A DNA stretch of 64,000 nucleotides from Zingiber officinale (GCF_018446385.1 NC_055999.1:82785859-82849858), one strand, 5' to 3'. Numbered from the stretch's first letter, positions 22,308 to 33,263 are shown. Translations and numbers: made by a program. The notes: generated by a model not told the origin, from the letters alone.

Positions 22308-22545
22308 GCGCCTGAAGTCCCTCCCGGGCGCTTGGGCCGTGTTGATGTGGCGAGTTCTCGTCGAAACTTGATCTGTCAAGTTTATCCACTTCCGGGTACC
22401 TGGACTGTTGACGTGGGTTCGGCTAGTCGTCGTGCTCCAACTAAGCTTCTGGGTAACTTTTGTGGTCCGGGCGCCTAGACCAACTCCCGGCGCCCGGACC
22501 CTGGGCGCTCAAAACCCCTCCGGGCGTCCGGACCCTCTTTTCTAG
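22308..22545. repeat. GGCGCC-cored palindrome array in the element-d LTR
   Basis: Units such as CCGGGCGCTTGG, CCGGGCGCCTAGACC, CCCGGCGCCCGGACC and CCGGGCGTCCGGACC recur every 20-60 bp. The counterpart at 39270-39500 is more degraded ('cgggtgcctgga', 'ccgggcacccgga'). Confidence 0.75.
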
Positions 22546-23027
22546 CCTTCACTTCCCTAATAAAAAAGTTAGTCCAGACATAAAAATTACTCTACAAAAT
22601 AGAGTTAGAACATTAAAAATGTGATAGTAGTAGTAATTAGATCTTGTCTCCTCGAGAGCAGGATCTAGTCAAAGTTTCAACTTAGGTTTCCCAAATAGAC
22701 CTAAGCTGGACCGATGCCTAATGCCCCCTCAACCATGATACGTCATCACTACGTCACTCTCCTCTAGTGACGTACCTTCACTTACTTGCCAAATATTTGG
22801 TCCTTCAGACCTGTTTGGACTTTCTCTGGTCTTGCTTAGTATCTGACCAAGCTGATCTACTAAGACTTGTTTACAACACTGAGTTAGTACAATCATTATA
22901 AAATGATAAAGAAAAATAGTGTTAGCATTATTAATGATTCGATGGTCTGGTCGACTGCATGCGGTCGATCAAAAACAGTCGGTCACATATTACCTAGGCT
23001 TACCTCCCCCTAGGATTGCCCAGCTTC

Positions 23028-23365
23028 ACTCACTAGGACTTCCATTGCTCTGCTTCACTCACCAGGACTTCCATCACCTAGCTTCACTCACTAGGGCTTG
23101 GCTTCACTCATAAGGACTTCCACTATCTAGGTTTACTCACTAGGGTCTGGCTTCACTCATAAGGACTTCCACTATCTAGCTTCACTCACTAGGGTCCGGC
23201 TCCACTCACCAGGACTTCCACTACCTAGCTTCACTCACTAGGGCCCAACTTTATTCACCAGAACTTCCACTACCTAGCTTTATTCACTAGGGTTTGACTT
23301 CAGTCACCAAAACTTTTATTTCCTAGCTTCACTCACTAAGGTCTGACTTCACTTACCAGGACTTC
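23028..23365. repeat. Array of TTCACTCACTAGG / AGGACTTCC units
   Basis: Eight or so imperfect units of about 40 bp ('cttcactcactagg', 'cttcactcaccaggacttcc'). Shorter versions occur in the family-b LTRs (53190-53265 and 58765-58845), and 'ctaggacttcctgcc' units occur inside the TRIM (59215-59350). Confidence 0.8.
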
Positions 23366-23593
23366 TCCTTGTCTACAGTTAGGACTAGTCACTTAGTAGA
23401 CTTCTCACCTGTCTATCCTTTGGTTAGAACTTACCCTTACTAGTCATCTAGTCCTTACTAGTCATGTCATCTAGTCCTGACTAGACTTCTCTTTTCCAAA
23501 TATCAAGTCTTGTTTGGATCAACCCTTTATTAAATTGACCAGACTTAGGTATATTATCAAATATCAAAATCCTAGAGGTTGATTGCACCAACA

Positions 23594-24655
23594 ATCTCCC
23601 CCTTTTTGACGTTTGATAATTTTCTTAAGTTAAGCTAGAGTCTTTAAGGGTTAATTCTCAAAGTTTGAGAGATTCAAAAAGTTTGGGAGATTAGAAATAT
23701 TTTATCTCAAAGTTTGGGAGAGTATTCTTAACTTTTCTAACTTAAAATCACTCTCCCCCTTCGACATACATCAAAAAGACATAAACTTAAGGTTACTCTC
23801 CATCAGGTTTTGCACCAACAATAATATTTGAAAGACATAATTAAAACGTGATTTTCCAGAGTAATTATTGAAGGGGACTTTCAAAATAAATTTTCAAAGT
23901 GGTGTTGCAGGCTAATTTTTAAAGTTGGTTTTCAAGGCAACTTTTTAAGCAACTTTTGTTTGTTAATTTTTAAAATATTTTTGAAAAAAAATGTTTCTCG
24001 TATTTTTCAAAGACACGTTGCACACAATGTTTAAACATAAAATTTCATAAGAATTTTATAAAATATTTTTCAAGATGTTTTGAAAGCAATATTTCAAATA
24101 ATTTTAAAACAAAGTATTTTCGGATAAGAACTAAGTGTTTTGCAAAAGAGTAGTTCTTACAAAATTTTCAAAGTAATTTTTAAAATAAATTTTCAAATAG
24201 AATTTCAATGATTTATAAAACTAATTTTTGAAAGAATTTTGAATAAAACATAAATTAATTTTTGAAGGAATTTTAAAAATTATGTTTTATCTTTCAATTA
24301 GGGCTCCCTCTCAACTTGACACAATCTTAGGAATCCTTGTTAACTACAAGGAAAACTTTCTATATATCTAGGGGGTTGATTCAAATAAAAAAGAATACCT
24401 AAGTGATTTTTAAAAAGATGTTTCAGAATAATTTCAAAAGTTTAACAAAAATTATTTTTCAAATATTTTTGTTAAAAATTTTTAAAAAGAAATTTTCATA
24501 AGAATTTTGAAAAACTTATGTTGCAATTATTTTATTAAAAGTTTGAAGGTGAATTTTTAAAATATTTTTTGTGATTAAATTTATCTTTCAAATAAGTCTA
24601 CCCCTTAACCTAACACTTTCTTAGGTAACCTTTATTAACCACCTATATAAGTAAC
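23594..24655 (-). other. AT-rich untranslated tail of element d (first part)
   Basis: It starts with the polypurine-tract complement ATCTCCCCCTTTTT next to the LTR. The rest is A/T-rich DNA full of 'attttcaaa' and 'ttttaaaa' runs with no gene. Long AT-rich tails between the coding region and the 3' LTR are typical of SIRE-like elements. Confidence 0.6.
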
Positions 24656-24673
24656 TATAATCATGACTCAATT

Positions 24674-24925
24674 GTCCCCGGGGCCATGGTGTCACGGTAG
24701 GACATCCAGGTTGTCACCCAAGTACCCGCGCTTCGAATCCCAGGTACGGTGTGTTTGTAGGAATTTTTCCTCCAAATGGGGGGCATAACCAAAGGATGAT
24801 GGGGTTCTGGGCTTGCTGCCGCGTGCGCTTCCCGATTTATCCTGGTGACCGATGGGAAACTTCCATGGGGTCGGGCCGGTCACCCCAGAGATAGTCAATG
24901 AGGCTAACTGGGATTATCATTTTTT
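24674..24925 (+). mobile_element. tRNA-derived SINE, copy 2
   Basis: 252 bp between perfect 18-bp repeats TATAATCATGACTCAATT (24656-24673, 24926-24943). The head has an A-box-like GTGTCACGGTAGGAC and a B box GCTTCGAATCCC; the end is GATTATCATTTTTTT. It is better preserved than copy 1 at 7055-7310, with which it shares most of its body. Confidence 0.92.
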
Positions 24926-24943
24926 TATAATCATGACTCAATT

Positions 24944-26335
24944 TCCTTTACCAGCATCTCAACCATTGTAGATTTTCAAACATGGTAATCTTATGTGTTT
25001 AGAGATATGCTTAATATGTATTATCTAAGGATTACATGATTTTATTTTTAATTTATTTTGGATTAAAAGGTGTGCCTTATATAATCTAAAATTAATCAAG
25101 AATTAAGTTTGATTAATTAAAGTCATGAGTCATTAATTATTCATGGATTACTTAATTATTCCTGAATTTTGAAATAATTTTTTAAGGATTTTTAAAATAA
25201 TTTTTAAAGTATTTAAAATGATTTTTAAAGTATATAAAATTATTTTTAAAATATTTTTAAAAGAATTTTTAAAGAATTTTAAATGATTTTAAAATAATTT
25301 TTAAAGGATTTAAAATAATTTTAAAAAAGATTTTAAAAAGGATTTTTAAAATGGTTTAATGTAATATGTTAATTAATTTTACTTTAACTTCAATTTAATT
25401 TAATTTTAAATTTAATTCTTATTTATCTCACCTGATCTATATCTTCAATCAAGAGAATCCTATATTTTTGTGAGATAAATTAAGTTAAATTTTATGGTTT
25501 GGTTTAACTTGTGTTAGATTCAAGTTTAAGTAATTGTGAGTCACCTGGATATCATTAAAGTATCCACGTATTTGAAATTTTCTAAATAGTCTCTCCAACT
25601 GAACTTAGTACAAAACTTTGGTCTAACTAGATAGGATTAGTAAGGGGCAGCTTCAGTTAGTTCCACTAAGCTAAATACACCATATCAAAGTCATATTTTC
25701 CTAGATATGCATAGATAGAGTTTCCCTAATCTACTATCATCCAAAACTTCTCCAGTGTTATTTGTCAAATTAAACTTTTGTTCCTAATTAAGCTAGTATT
25801 AATTACTTAACCGAGTAGACTATTATTTTGAAGGTGCCAACTAGTTTGGTGTCTACTTTTAAATTATTAAACTTCCTTTAAAGTTTAAGCTTAATCAATT
25901 TTAAGCTAAGATTAATTAAGTTTCAGTCGAGGTTTAATTAATTGTACTTTATGTTCAATTTAAATTTTTAATTATTTTAATTGAGTTAAATCTAGATTTT
26001 ATGAATTTTAATTTATGTTTCTTATTTAGATTAGGCTTATTATTATATTTATTTATTTATTTATTTATTAATTTTATAATAAAAAATACTTGATTATATC
26101 TTGGTTTTAGATTTGGCTTAAATTTGTACTCTAAATATTATTTTTTTTAATTTCCTAAACCTTGAATATGAAAATTTAAAGATTAAAGAATTGTTTTCTA
26201 AATTATTGTTTAGGTTTTCATTAGTTAATTTATTTGGTTGAGCATGTATACCTAATTGGCGAGGAAAATCTAAACTAGAGCAATAATAATTATCTAGTTA
26301 TTACCATGTGTAGAAAAAAATAAAATTTTCATGTA
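24944..26335 (-). other. AT-rich untranslated tail of element d (second part)
   Basis: Very AT-rich ('ttttaaagtatttaaaatgatttt' style runs; 26038-26080 has 'atttatttatttattt'). No gene is visible. Confidence 0.55.
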
Positions 26336-26521
26336 CTATAGATTTACTAACCTTTGCTCCCCTTGAATCCTTGGGTCTTCTTTTTGGGCATTGATGTTTG
26401 TAGTGACCCATCTGTCTACACTTGAAATATTGGATGCGCTCCTTCCCTTTCTAGACTTTTGGTATTGATTTCTTCTTTGCTTTTGGTTGTGTGGTTCGAG
26501 TCTTATAAGTGGGGCAATTAC
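26336..26521 (-). pseudogene. Gag zinc-knuckle region of element d, downstream half
   Basis: On the minus strand, after the element-c1 insertion, it reads NCPTYKTRTTQPKAKKK, then a stop, then YFKCRQMGHYKHQCPKRRPK, a second CCHC knuckle with its first Cys changed to Tyr. The last Cys of the first knuckle lies here, and the other ligands lie at 37173 onward. C1 thus inserted within the codons of the knuckle. Confidence 0.75.
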
Positions 26522-26588
26522 TGTTGGAGCAATCCCAATGGTCCGTGTGACCATGTGTTTTGGTGTTTGGGCAAAGGGTTTAAGTTAG

Positions 26589-26905
26589 CACTACAACAAA
26601 AACCCTCATAGACATCGGTTTTCCACCGGTGTCTATTACATTTTCGACCGATGTCTATGAAGCCGATGTAAAAGGTCTGCCATTTTAGACATCGGGTTAA
26701 AACCGGTGTAGTATCACTTAACGACACCGGTGTTCGAATCGGTTATTAACCAGTGTAGTATCACTTAACGACACCGTTTCATCAACGGTGTAAAACTGAT
26801 ATAATATTATATGTTAATAACACCAGTTTTGGCAGCGGTATACGACCGATGTAATATTAGTTAATAACATCGGTTTTGCAGCGGTGGAAAACCGATGTAA
26901 TATGG
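26589..26905. repeat. Left TIR and subterminal repeats of the CACTA element
   Basis: At least ten copies of the motif ACCGATGT or its complement, or close variants, in both orientations, paired as small hairpins ('acatcggttttccaccggtgtc', for example). The mirror-image cluster is at 32075-32299. Confidence 0.85.
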
Positions 26906-27831
26906 GTAATTTTCAACAACACAAATTTGATTTCCGAAACAATGAAAAATCGACAGTAAAAAAAAAAACACAAATATTCACAAATTACACAAATATTCTT
27001 CATTCAACAGTATCCATAAAATACATAAATATTTACAAATTACATAAATAATCTTCTTACAACAGTATCCATAAAATACCCAAACATTCTTTTTACATCA
27101 AAAGCTAATATATATTATACACATCAAGGTAGAACATCGTGAGTCAAAAATCAAGCTGAGGCTACATTAAATTATGAGAATCAGAATCTGTTCAACTTGA
27201 TATACTGCTCCATTCATCTTGCGCCTTTCATTTCCCTAATCTCACCACTTTTGACCTTCAAATGTCTAGTTTTCTGAGTTAAAACATCCACTGTTCTAAT
27301 ATGTCAAACAAAATTATCATTTGGTCTACTTAACTACAGCAAAGAACAAAAACAGAAGAATTATACATGCTGCAGAAGTCCTAGAATATTACCATCAGAA
27401 AATTCTGTTCACAACTGCAGCATATAAATTCTGTAGTAATGGTAATGGTGGAGGCATACAAAAGAAACTTAGCAACTGCAAAAAAAATGGCAGCAGGAAT
27501 GGATGCCTTGCCACATTTAAGATATCAATAACCTTACTCTCCTTCATTGACTCGGTTGCATTTTGTAATAGGGCCTGCACAAGGATAGACATAGAAGTAA
27601 ATGACAGAGGAAAGTATGCAACTGAACAATCACATTTTGGATATTGGCAAACAAATTCGACTAGACTGACCATTCGAAAGTTGTCGAACGATATGTGACT
27701 TTCTCCGTTTGATGCTAGCAGCTTAAACTGTGATCTTAAACTGTGATCTTAAACAATGTTTCTTTGGGCTTCAATGAGAAAAAAAATTATGTTTCAAAAA
27801 AGGAAAATGTTTTTAAGTTAATCTTAATTAC
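26906..27831 (-). other. CACTA interior, unidentified
   Basis: AT-rich, with open frames of 125 codons on plus (27321-27698) and 92 on minus (27395-27673) that I do not recognise. A short minus-strand stretch near 27200-27300 reads VDVLTQKTRHLKVKSGEIRE and looks exon-like. It may be another captured fragment; the source is unknown. Confidence 0.3.
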
Positions 27832-28212
27832 CTGAAGGAATTCTGGGGACATCATGGACAAGTCACCCACAATTCCCCCCTCAACCAAAGCATCAGAGAG
27901 ACCAAACGCTGCACTTATAACGCATATACCAATATAAACTCCAATCCCTCCTTTTCCAGATGTAGCAACGTCCAACTGTATGGAACCTTTCAGTGCTGAA
28001 AATTTCAATCTAAACTGAAATTTTAGGAGAAATTGGCATAGAATAATAGGAGCTTACCACGATAAGGCAATGCGAACATAGGAAAACAAGATATAACCAG
28101 TTAAGTTGCGCAGCCTAGTGTTAACTTTTGCTTCATGGTATGTAAATATGGCAATTGTTACAAGTGCAAATGGTTGATACACAATTGTGAGAACTCTTGT
28201 AGGGTGATACTT
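27832..28212 (-). pseudogene. Captured fragment: equilibrative nucleoside transporter (ENT), two exons
   Basis: Exons (minus): 28212-28058 and 27975-27832, with GT-AG borders and an 82-bp intron. Exon A reads KYHPTRVLTIVYQPFALVTI, then AIFTYHEAKVNTRLRNLTGY; exon B reads LDVATSGKGGIGVYIGICVI, then SAAFGLSDALVEGGIVGDLS and MMSPEFLQ. These match consecutive parts of plant ENT proteins, membrane carriers of nucleosides. No start, end or full set of membrane helices is present, so it cannot make a carrier. Both exons are open. Confidence 0.82.
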
Positions 28213-29663
28213 CTGAAATATGAAGGAACAACATCAATAAGGAACTAACATAGGTACATAAGAAATATAGCGATATCAAATTCATTATGATCAAGCTAAA
28301 AACCAAGAATAGGTTGTCAAATTTTGTTCGATGCTGAAAACTCTAAGAGGTAACCTATGAAATTTACTAGAATACAAAGGTCAACTGATTATGTTTTTCA
28401 TTAGTTCTCTCCCAAGTTATGTAACTTTGTTGAAATTCAATAAAAATATTACTCTCAAGTCGCCATAAACTAATTTGTCCAAAAAGAAAACGAAGTATTC
28501 TCAAGGATCCATGAGGAGGAAGAAGCCAAACTTAACCATACATCCTCCCAAGTACCAAGACTCTACAGGTCAATAATACATAAAAGTTTTAACCATGCCA
28601 GTGGAAAGACCTTCTCCGTTTGGTGCTACAAGATTTGAAATTTAAGCACACATTTACCGGGTTTGTAGAGTAGTAGCTCTAAGATATCCATATTGGGTTT
28701 GCCTTCTAAGTCATCTATTTCTATATCAATTTTTGAACCTTTAATTGTTAGTTTAAAGGCACCATACATTGTAGATCCCTTAACATTCAAGACACATAGA
28801 TCTAACACTTGCATGCATTATTCATTGAGTTGAAATTTTGCCTTCTAATATTGTTAAATACTTCTATCTTGTTTTCATGTTAAACCTGGTATTTAATCCT
28901 TCCCCATTCTACATTAGCATTGCTTAAGTTTGTTGTGGAAATTCCATCTCATGCACTAGCCCATATCAACTGAGGATATTTGGGTTATCAATGTATGGAT
29001 AATTGAGAGCAATTATCAGGTCGAAATAGTTTCTTAGTAACAGTGGATGCTATAAGTTGTCACAAAACAATTTGACATATGATTCAAGAATGATGTGAAC
29101 AAACAAGTAACTACTGTATAAAATTCTACAAATCCAAAGCCAACTAAAGAATAATTGAAAAGACCTGCTAGAAAAATTTGAAACAATTTCAATTGGCATC
29201 TTGAGGTGATCAAACTCAAAAATGTCTTCCAAGTAGCCAAGTTAAATATAAGTGTCACGCGATGTTGACAATTATTAGTTTGTAACCCTTCCCACTTTTC
29301 TCTTTCCAATCTAATATTACTTATATCCTACTCAAGATTATTATTACTTCTCATCATTTGCTGTTGTACTTTGATAGATTTATGTTAATGCAACAATTCT
29401 TACATGATGCTTTCATAAAAAATAAAAGCTGAAAAAAGAGGACTCTATTCCATTACAGCAAAAATCTGTAAAATACCTAAAATATAATGCAGAAAATGAT
29501 AGGTTGAATGACACATTCAAAAACTTTAGTGGCAAAGGAAACTCACAACAAATGGTACCAGAGAAAACAACAAAAGGAATCCATAACAAAATAGGATAAC
29601 ATTTTCATGTTTAACATCACCAAAAAAGCAATCAACTAGACCATGCCACTAAACAATGCTCAC
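28213..29663 (-). other. CACTA interior between the ENT and kinase fragments
   Basis: AT-rich. The ENT intron presumably continues to the left part. A 62-codon minus frame (28626-28814: MQVLDLCVLNVKGSTMYGAF...) and a 91-codon frame (29034-29309) are unrecognised. I cannot say whether they are exons. Confidence 0.3.
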
Positions 29664-30540
29664 CTGGTTTAACAAAATCGGAAAGGCCAAAATCAATCAA
29701 CTTCATTTGAGCATTTTTATCTCTAGTGGTGAAAAGAAAATTCTGTTGTTAAATACAAGGAAGAAATATTAACAGCGCTGAAAAATATATGTTGAAAAAG
29801 AAATGAACAGCAGAATACCCTAAGTTGCTCCTGTAAAATAAGAGATCTAAAGTAATATCATGTCTGCATAAATTGAATCAAAGTTCTCTATGATACAAAC
29901 CTCTGGCTTTAAATCACGATGCACAACACCTTGAAGATGACAAAAGGCGATTACACTCAGTATTTGAATAACTATAGCTTTTGCATCCTCCTCTGAGTAC
30001 CTTCCACCTCTTGAGAACACAAGGGAAAAAAAGCAATCAAAAGTTATTAATTTTCAAATTCAAATAATCAAATAGATATAAATTATGGCCAATAAAATCA
30101 CTTTTTTACCTGGATAAAATTCTTTCTAATAATTCTCCACCTTCACATAATCTGGAAAAGAGAAAAACATATTGTTGAGTTCCAAATTAACAGAAGTACT
30201 ACATAATTTTTTTAAAAAAAAATTGCTGCCCATCATCTTAGAAGTGTTCATTTTAAAATTTGTATGGAAAAGTATTATCATTTTTCCTTAGTGCAGGATA
30301 CAAAGTGGAAAGCAAAGAGGCATATTAGTAGGATACTACATGCAAAAAGTTTTGGATATATCAACTCTATCTTGTGACATGGAACAAATATCATATGTAG
30401 AAACGTTGTTACTCATTGTTAAGTTAACTAGAGTTAATTAAGACATACTCCATGACTACGTAGACGTTAAGTGCATCCTCACATGCATCATAAAATTTGA
30501 CAAGATTATTATGGTTGGACAAGGCTTTGAGGATTTACTT
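29664..30540 (-). pseudogene. Captured fragment: CDPK-related kinase (CRK), four exons
   Basis: Exons on minus: about 30535-30446 ([20 protein letters not shown] then LNVYVVMEY), 30151-30110 (LCEGGELLERILSR), 30009-29901 ([20 protein letters not shown] then [16 protein letters not shown]) and 29742-29664 (NFLFTTRDKNAQMKLIDFGL then SDFVKPG). Junctions have GT/AG borders, and the protein reads on across introns. HRDLKPEN is the catalytic loop and DFG the metal-binding motif of a Ser/Thr kinase; NFLFTT...LKLIDFGLSDF is characteristic of the plant CDPK-related kinases. The ATP-binding lobe start and the C-lobe are missing, so there is no enzyme. Coding pieces are open despite their position inside a transposon. 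Confidence 0.88.
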
Positions 30541-30923
30541 GAAAATATATTACAAATTATATTTTGGCATTTTTGGTTAAAAATTTTTTTCAAAAAAAAA
30601 CAAGAACCAAATATAATTAAACTATCAAACTCATCAAACCAAAGCAAGACATAGAAACCAAAATTTAAATCATGTTCTTTTCGATTTTCTACATGGAACC
30701 AAATAATGGAGGCCTCAGATAAAATGACCAACATCATTCTACAAGCCACTGCTACTAGATCAATACACTATGACAGTATGAATAAACTTGATATTCATCT
30801 AGTTAATAAATGGGAATCAGGAGGCACAAAATGTCAAAGTTGTAGCATGCGTAAGAAACAAGAAACTCAAAGAACAGGACATACAATGAGGCATAACAAA
30901 ATGATTCAGGTCAAGGAGTCTAC

Positions 30924-31406
30924 CTGCCCAATAATGACTGCCTTGACTTCATCAAAGGAAGTCAAATGAAGAGCATTAAATATAAGGTGGGGCGGAGGGT
31001 AGATAGGGACGCTGCCGCGCATCTCCATCTCCACAAACCTGCACAGGTTCTGCGCGTAGGGTTTCTGAAGCTCGTCGGGGAGAGCCTCCAGCCATGTCTC
31101 CTCGACCAAGAGCTCTCCCAGCTTCACATAGGGATCAAAATGAGTACCTTTCCTTGTCGTGATCCTTTCGGAACAGATACTGAGGTTCCGCTTCCATCGG
31201 GAAAGGGATCGGCCGACGTCGACCCTCTTCGCCCTCTTCGCCTGCTCCGACGTGAGTGCGGAGGGGTGTTCACTGGCGGCGAGAGGAGGGGCGTGGAGGG
31301 TGGAGAGGGGGGATTTGAGGGTCAGGGATTCCGGGGAGAGGGAGATCGGGCGGAGACGCTTCAGCGAGTGGAGGAGCTCGCCTAGGGCTTTGGAGGAGGA
31401 AGCCAT
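30924..31406 (-). pseudogene. UNG: Captured fragment: uracil-DNA glycosylase (UNG), exon 1
   Basis: 161 open codons from MASSSKALGELLHSLKRLRP to HLTSFDEVKAVIIGQ, followed by a GT donor (30922-30923). WLEALPDELQKPYAQNLCRF and GSVPIYPPPHLIFNALHL are typical of plant family-1 uracil-DNA glycosylases, base-excision repair enzymes. The N-terminal 90 residues are Ser/Leu/Pro-rich, as in an organelle-targeting leader. The piece stops exactly before the catalytic DPYH that follows GQ in the family, so any product lacks the active site. The frame extends upstream to 31460 without a stop. Confidence 0.9.
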
Positions 31407-31525
31407 GGCTTCGGGATTTGAAGTTGGAAGACCGGGTAAATAATTGGGTATATTTATCATGCATTTCCTAAACCCATAGCGGGAGTATCTTTAGGGTTCC
31501 CAGGACACAACGCCCCTTTTGAATC

Positions 31526-31639
31526 CAGCACGGAGAGCTCAAAGGCCTTCTTCAGAAGGCCTCTCCGGTGCTCGGAAAAGGTCACCTGCCGGCTGGCCAG
31601 TTTCTCTATCCTCCTCATCTGCGTCTTCCCCCTCACCAT
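31526..31639 (-). pseudogene. Captured fragment: MADS-box transcription factor N-terminus
   Basis: [20 protein letters not shown] then [18 protein letters not shown] is the DNA-binding start of a MIKC MADS-box protein (SOC1/TM3-type opening MVRGKTQ). It breaks off before CDAEVALIIFS and continues into unrelated residues to a stop at 31457. About 38 residues of the ~60-residue MADS domain remain. Changes such as RR/EH in the basic helix suggest it is not constrained. GC-rich 5' UTR-like sequence lies to about 31800. Confidence 0.87.
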
Positions 31640-31799
31640 GTCGACCGATTAGTCGATAACACACCTGGAGGCAGCGCCGAATCCTACCGTGAGCAGCAAA
31701 ATCAGCGAGCAAGGAGCTCCGATCAGTCTTGGCCACACGAGGATCGATAAGGAGGGATCAAATCAGAAGAAGGAGATGAGGAATCGAGGTTACCAGATA

Positions 31800-32074
31800 T
31801 GGGATCGAGTAAGAGTGGAGGAGGGCCACTTCTAGCGACTCGGCGATGACTCCAATCCACACAGGCAACCTCTTCTTACCCAAAGGAGGAGATGGAGGAG
31901 ATGCAGTGTGGTTGGCTGAAGAAGCAAGGGCATCGTGCGTCGATCTAGGAAGGGGAAGAGGGAGATGAGGCTGAGAGAGATGGTGGACGGCGCGATATAG
32001 GTTTAGGTTTGGAGGAAATATTGAAGTGTTGCAAATTTGGCTTAAGTATTGGTGGGAAAATTAAATTATTTTAT
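31800..32074. other. CACTA interior between the MADS fragment and right end
   Basis: A GA-rich stretch (31830-32000), perhaps more of the captured 5' region of the MADS-box gene. No reading frame is recognised. Confidence 0.35.
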
Positions 32075-32299
32075 TTTATCATAGACACCGGGTTTTAAAA
32101 ACCGTTGTTAAAATCGGTGTCTATTAACAAAAAAAAGACGCTCATATACATCAGCTTAAAAAACCGATGTCTATGAGCGAAAATCTGCGCTTATAAACAC
32201 CGATTTTTGGAAAAATCGGTGTAAAATACTCAAAGACATCGGTTTTTGCTTAAAACCGATGTTGTTCCACCAATGTCTATGAGGGTTTTTCTTGTAGTG
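32075..32299. repeat. Right TIR and subterminal repeats of the CACTA element
   Basis: Six or more ACCGATGT/AATCGGTGT units as short inverted pairs, ending TTTTTCTTGTAGTG. Confidence 0.85.
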
Positions 32300-32638
32300 T
32301 AGGTTCACCCTTGTATTTGATATGTGTACTTGAGTTGTGCAAGACCGCAGGATACACATGTGACTCAGGTTGATGGCTTTGGGTTCGGTGAAGGATGAGC
32401 ATCCGAGGGACCGTGGACAAGACAACAAGGACAAGGGTCGAGGGAAGCAACTTCGAGGCATACGCGAAGGATGACATTGGGGACGAGCCACATGCTTGAA
32501 TGCATCCGAGGGATGAGAGCCAAAGGAAGTAGGCTTGAAGGCAAGAGGTCAAGGCTGCCAAGAAGCGTCAAGTGAGTCGTGAGAGTCCGAGGACGAGAGA
32601 AATGTACTCGGGATGGGAAACCCTAAGGTTAGGGTTGT

Positions 32639-32808
32639 ACCAGTCGACTGGTACTAGGACCAGTCGACTAGTGGTGAGCACAGAGAGCTTCTGTGTCCGA
32701 ACGACCAGGCACCAGTTGACTGGTGCAAGGACCAGTCGACTGGTAAAGAGCCGTTGGAGTGTTGTTGGACTGGCACTAGTCGACTGGTGCAAGGACCAGT
32801 CGACTGGT
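32639..32808. repeat. CCAGTCGACTGG palindrome array in the c1 5' LTR
   Basis: Six ACCAGTCGACTGGT units or close variants, in pairs about 16 bp apart ('gcaagg' spacers). The same array is at 36570-36719 in the 3' LTR, and looser units are at 35447-35632 after gag and 60125-60605 in the solo LTR. Confidence 0.9.
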
Positions 32809-33263
32809 AACGGTAAAACAACAGGGCAGTTTTCTTCAAAGCTCTATAAGAAAGAGCTTGGGGTGGCCAGCCAAGGTGACGAAATTAGACTTGGTTAAAG
32901 CCTAATTAGTAGTCACCAAAGTGCTCAAGGTTCTCTTGTGTCCAAGTGTTCTTGGTTGGTGTTGTGGTGAGGTTTCTCCACCCACAAGGAGTTGCTTGAG
33001 TAGCCAGAGTTTGCCGGGGGCTAATCCACCGAAGGATCGGGATCGTCCACCTTACAGATAGCCGTGGAGTAGGAGCAAGTTATCTCCAAACCACGTTACA
33101 TTGACGTGTATTGGTTTGCATTTCTTTCTTGTTTATGTTTATATTCGTATTTGTATTTGTTATTGTATTTTCGCTTGCGCACTAACGAATACGTAGGAAA
33201 CAATCGATTTGGGGGCGCCGTCTATCCAACCCCCCTTCTAGTCGGCCACCGATCTCCTACAAG

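Larger units (their letters stand above)
21901..23593 (-). repeat. 3' LTR (left copy) of element d
   Basis: 1693 bp. Landmarks from the plus side: a G-run plus 'ggtgaatagc' near 21930, the TATA complement TTTATATAGG at 22288-22297, a GGCGCC-cored array at 22308-22545, a TTCACTCACTAGG array at 23028-23365, and the end TTGCACCAACA. Confidence 0.88.
26589..32299. mobile_element. CACTA transposon carrying host-gene fragments (Pack-CACTA)
   Basis: 5711 bp, flanked by TAG (26586-26588, 32300-32302), the 3-bp duplication of CACTA elements. The left end CACTACAACAAAAACCCTCA matches the right end in reverse complement (CACTACAAGAAAAACCCTCA). Subterminal copies of ACCGATGT/ACATCGGT occur at 26615-26900 and 32075-32275, the usual transposase-binding pattern. 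No transposase is present, so it is non-autonomous. The interior holds, all on the minus strand, pieces of a MADS-box gene, UNG, a CDPK-related kinase and an ENT transporter, with introns still recognisable, which points to DNA-level capture. Confidence 0.93.
26522..33261 (+). repeat. 5' LTR of element c1, split by the CACTA transposon
   Basis: The LTR pieces are 26522-26588 and 32303-33261, about 1026 bp once the transposon and one TAG are removed. The TATA-like box CTATAAG at 32844 lies 36 bp after the last palindrome unit. The 3' LTR copy is 36166-37172. Confidence 0.88.

Noticed and set aside
27321-27698. 125-codon frame in the CACTA interior as a real gene
   Set aside because: No recognisable domain, AT-rich composition, and an overlapping open frame on the other strand; listed only as unidentified interior.
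32572-32898. 108-codon frame in the c1 LTR (and 36503-36721, 60139-60339)
   Set aside because: It translates the CCAGTCGACTGG array within LTRs.
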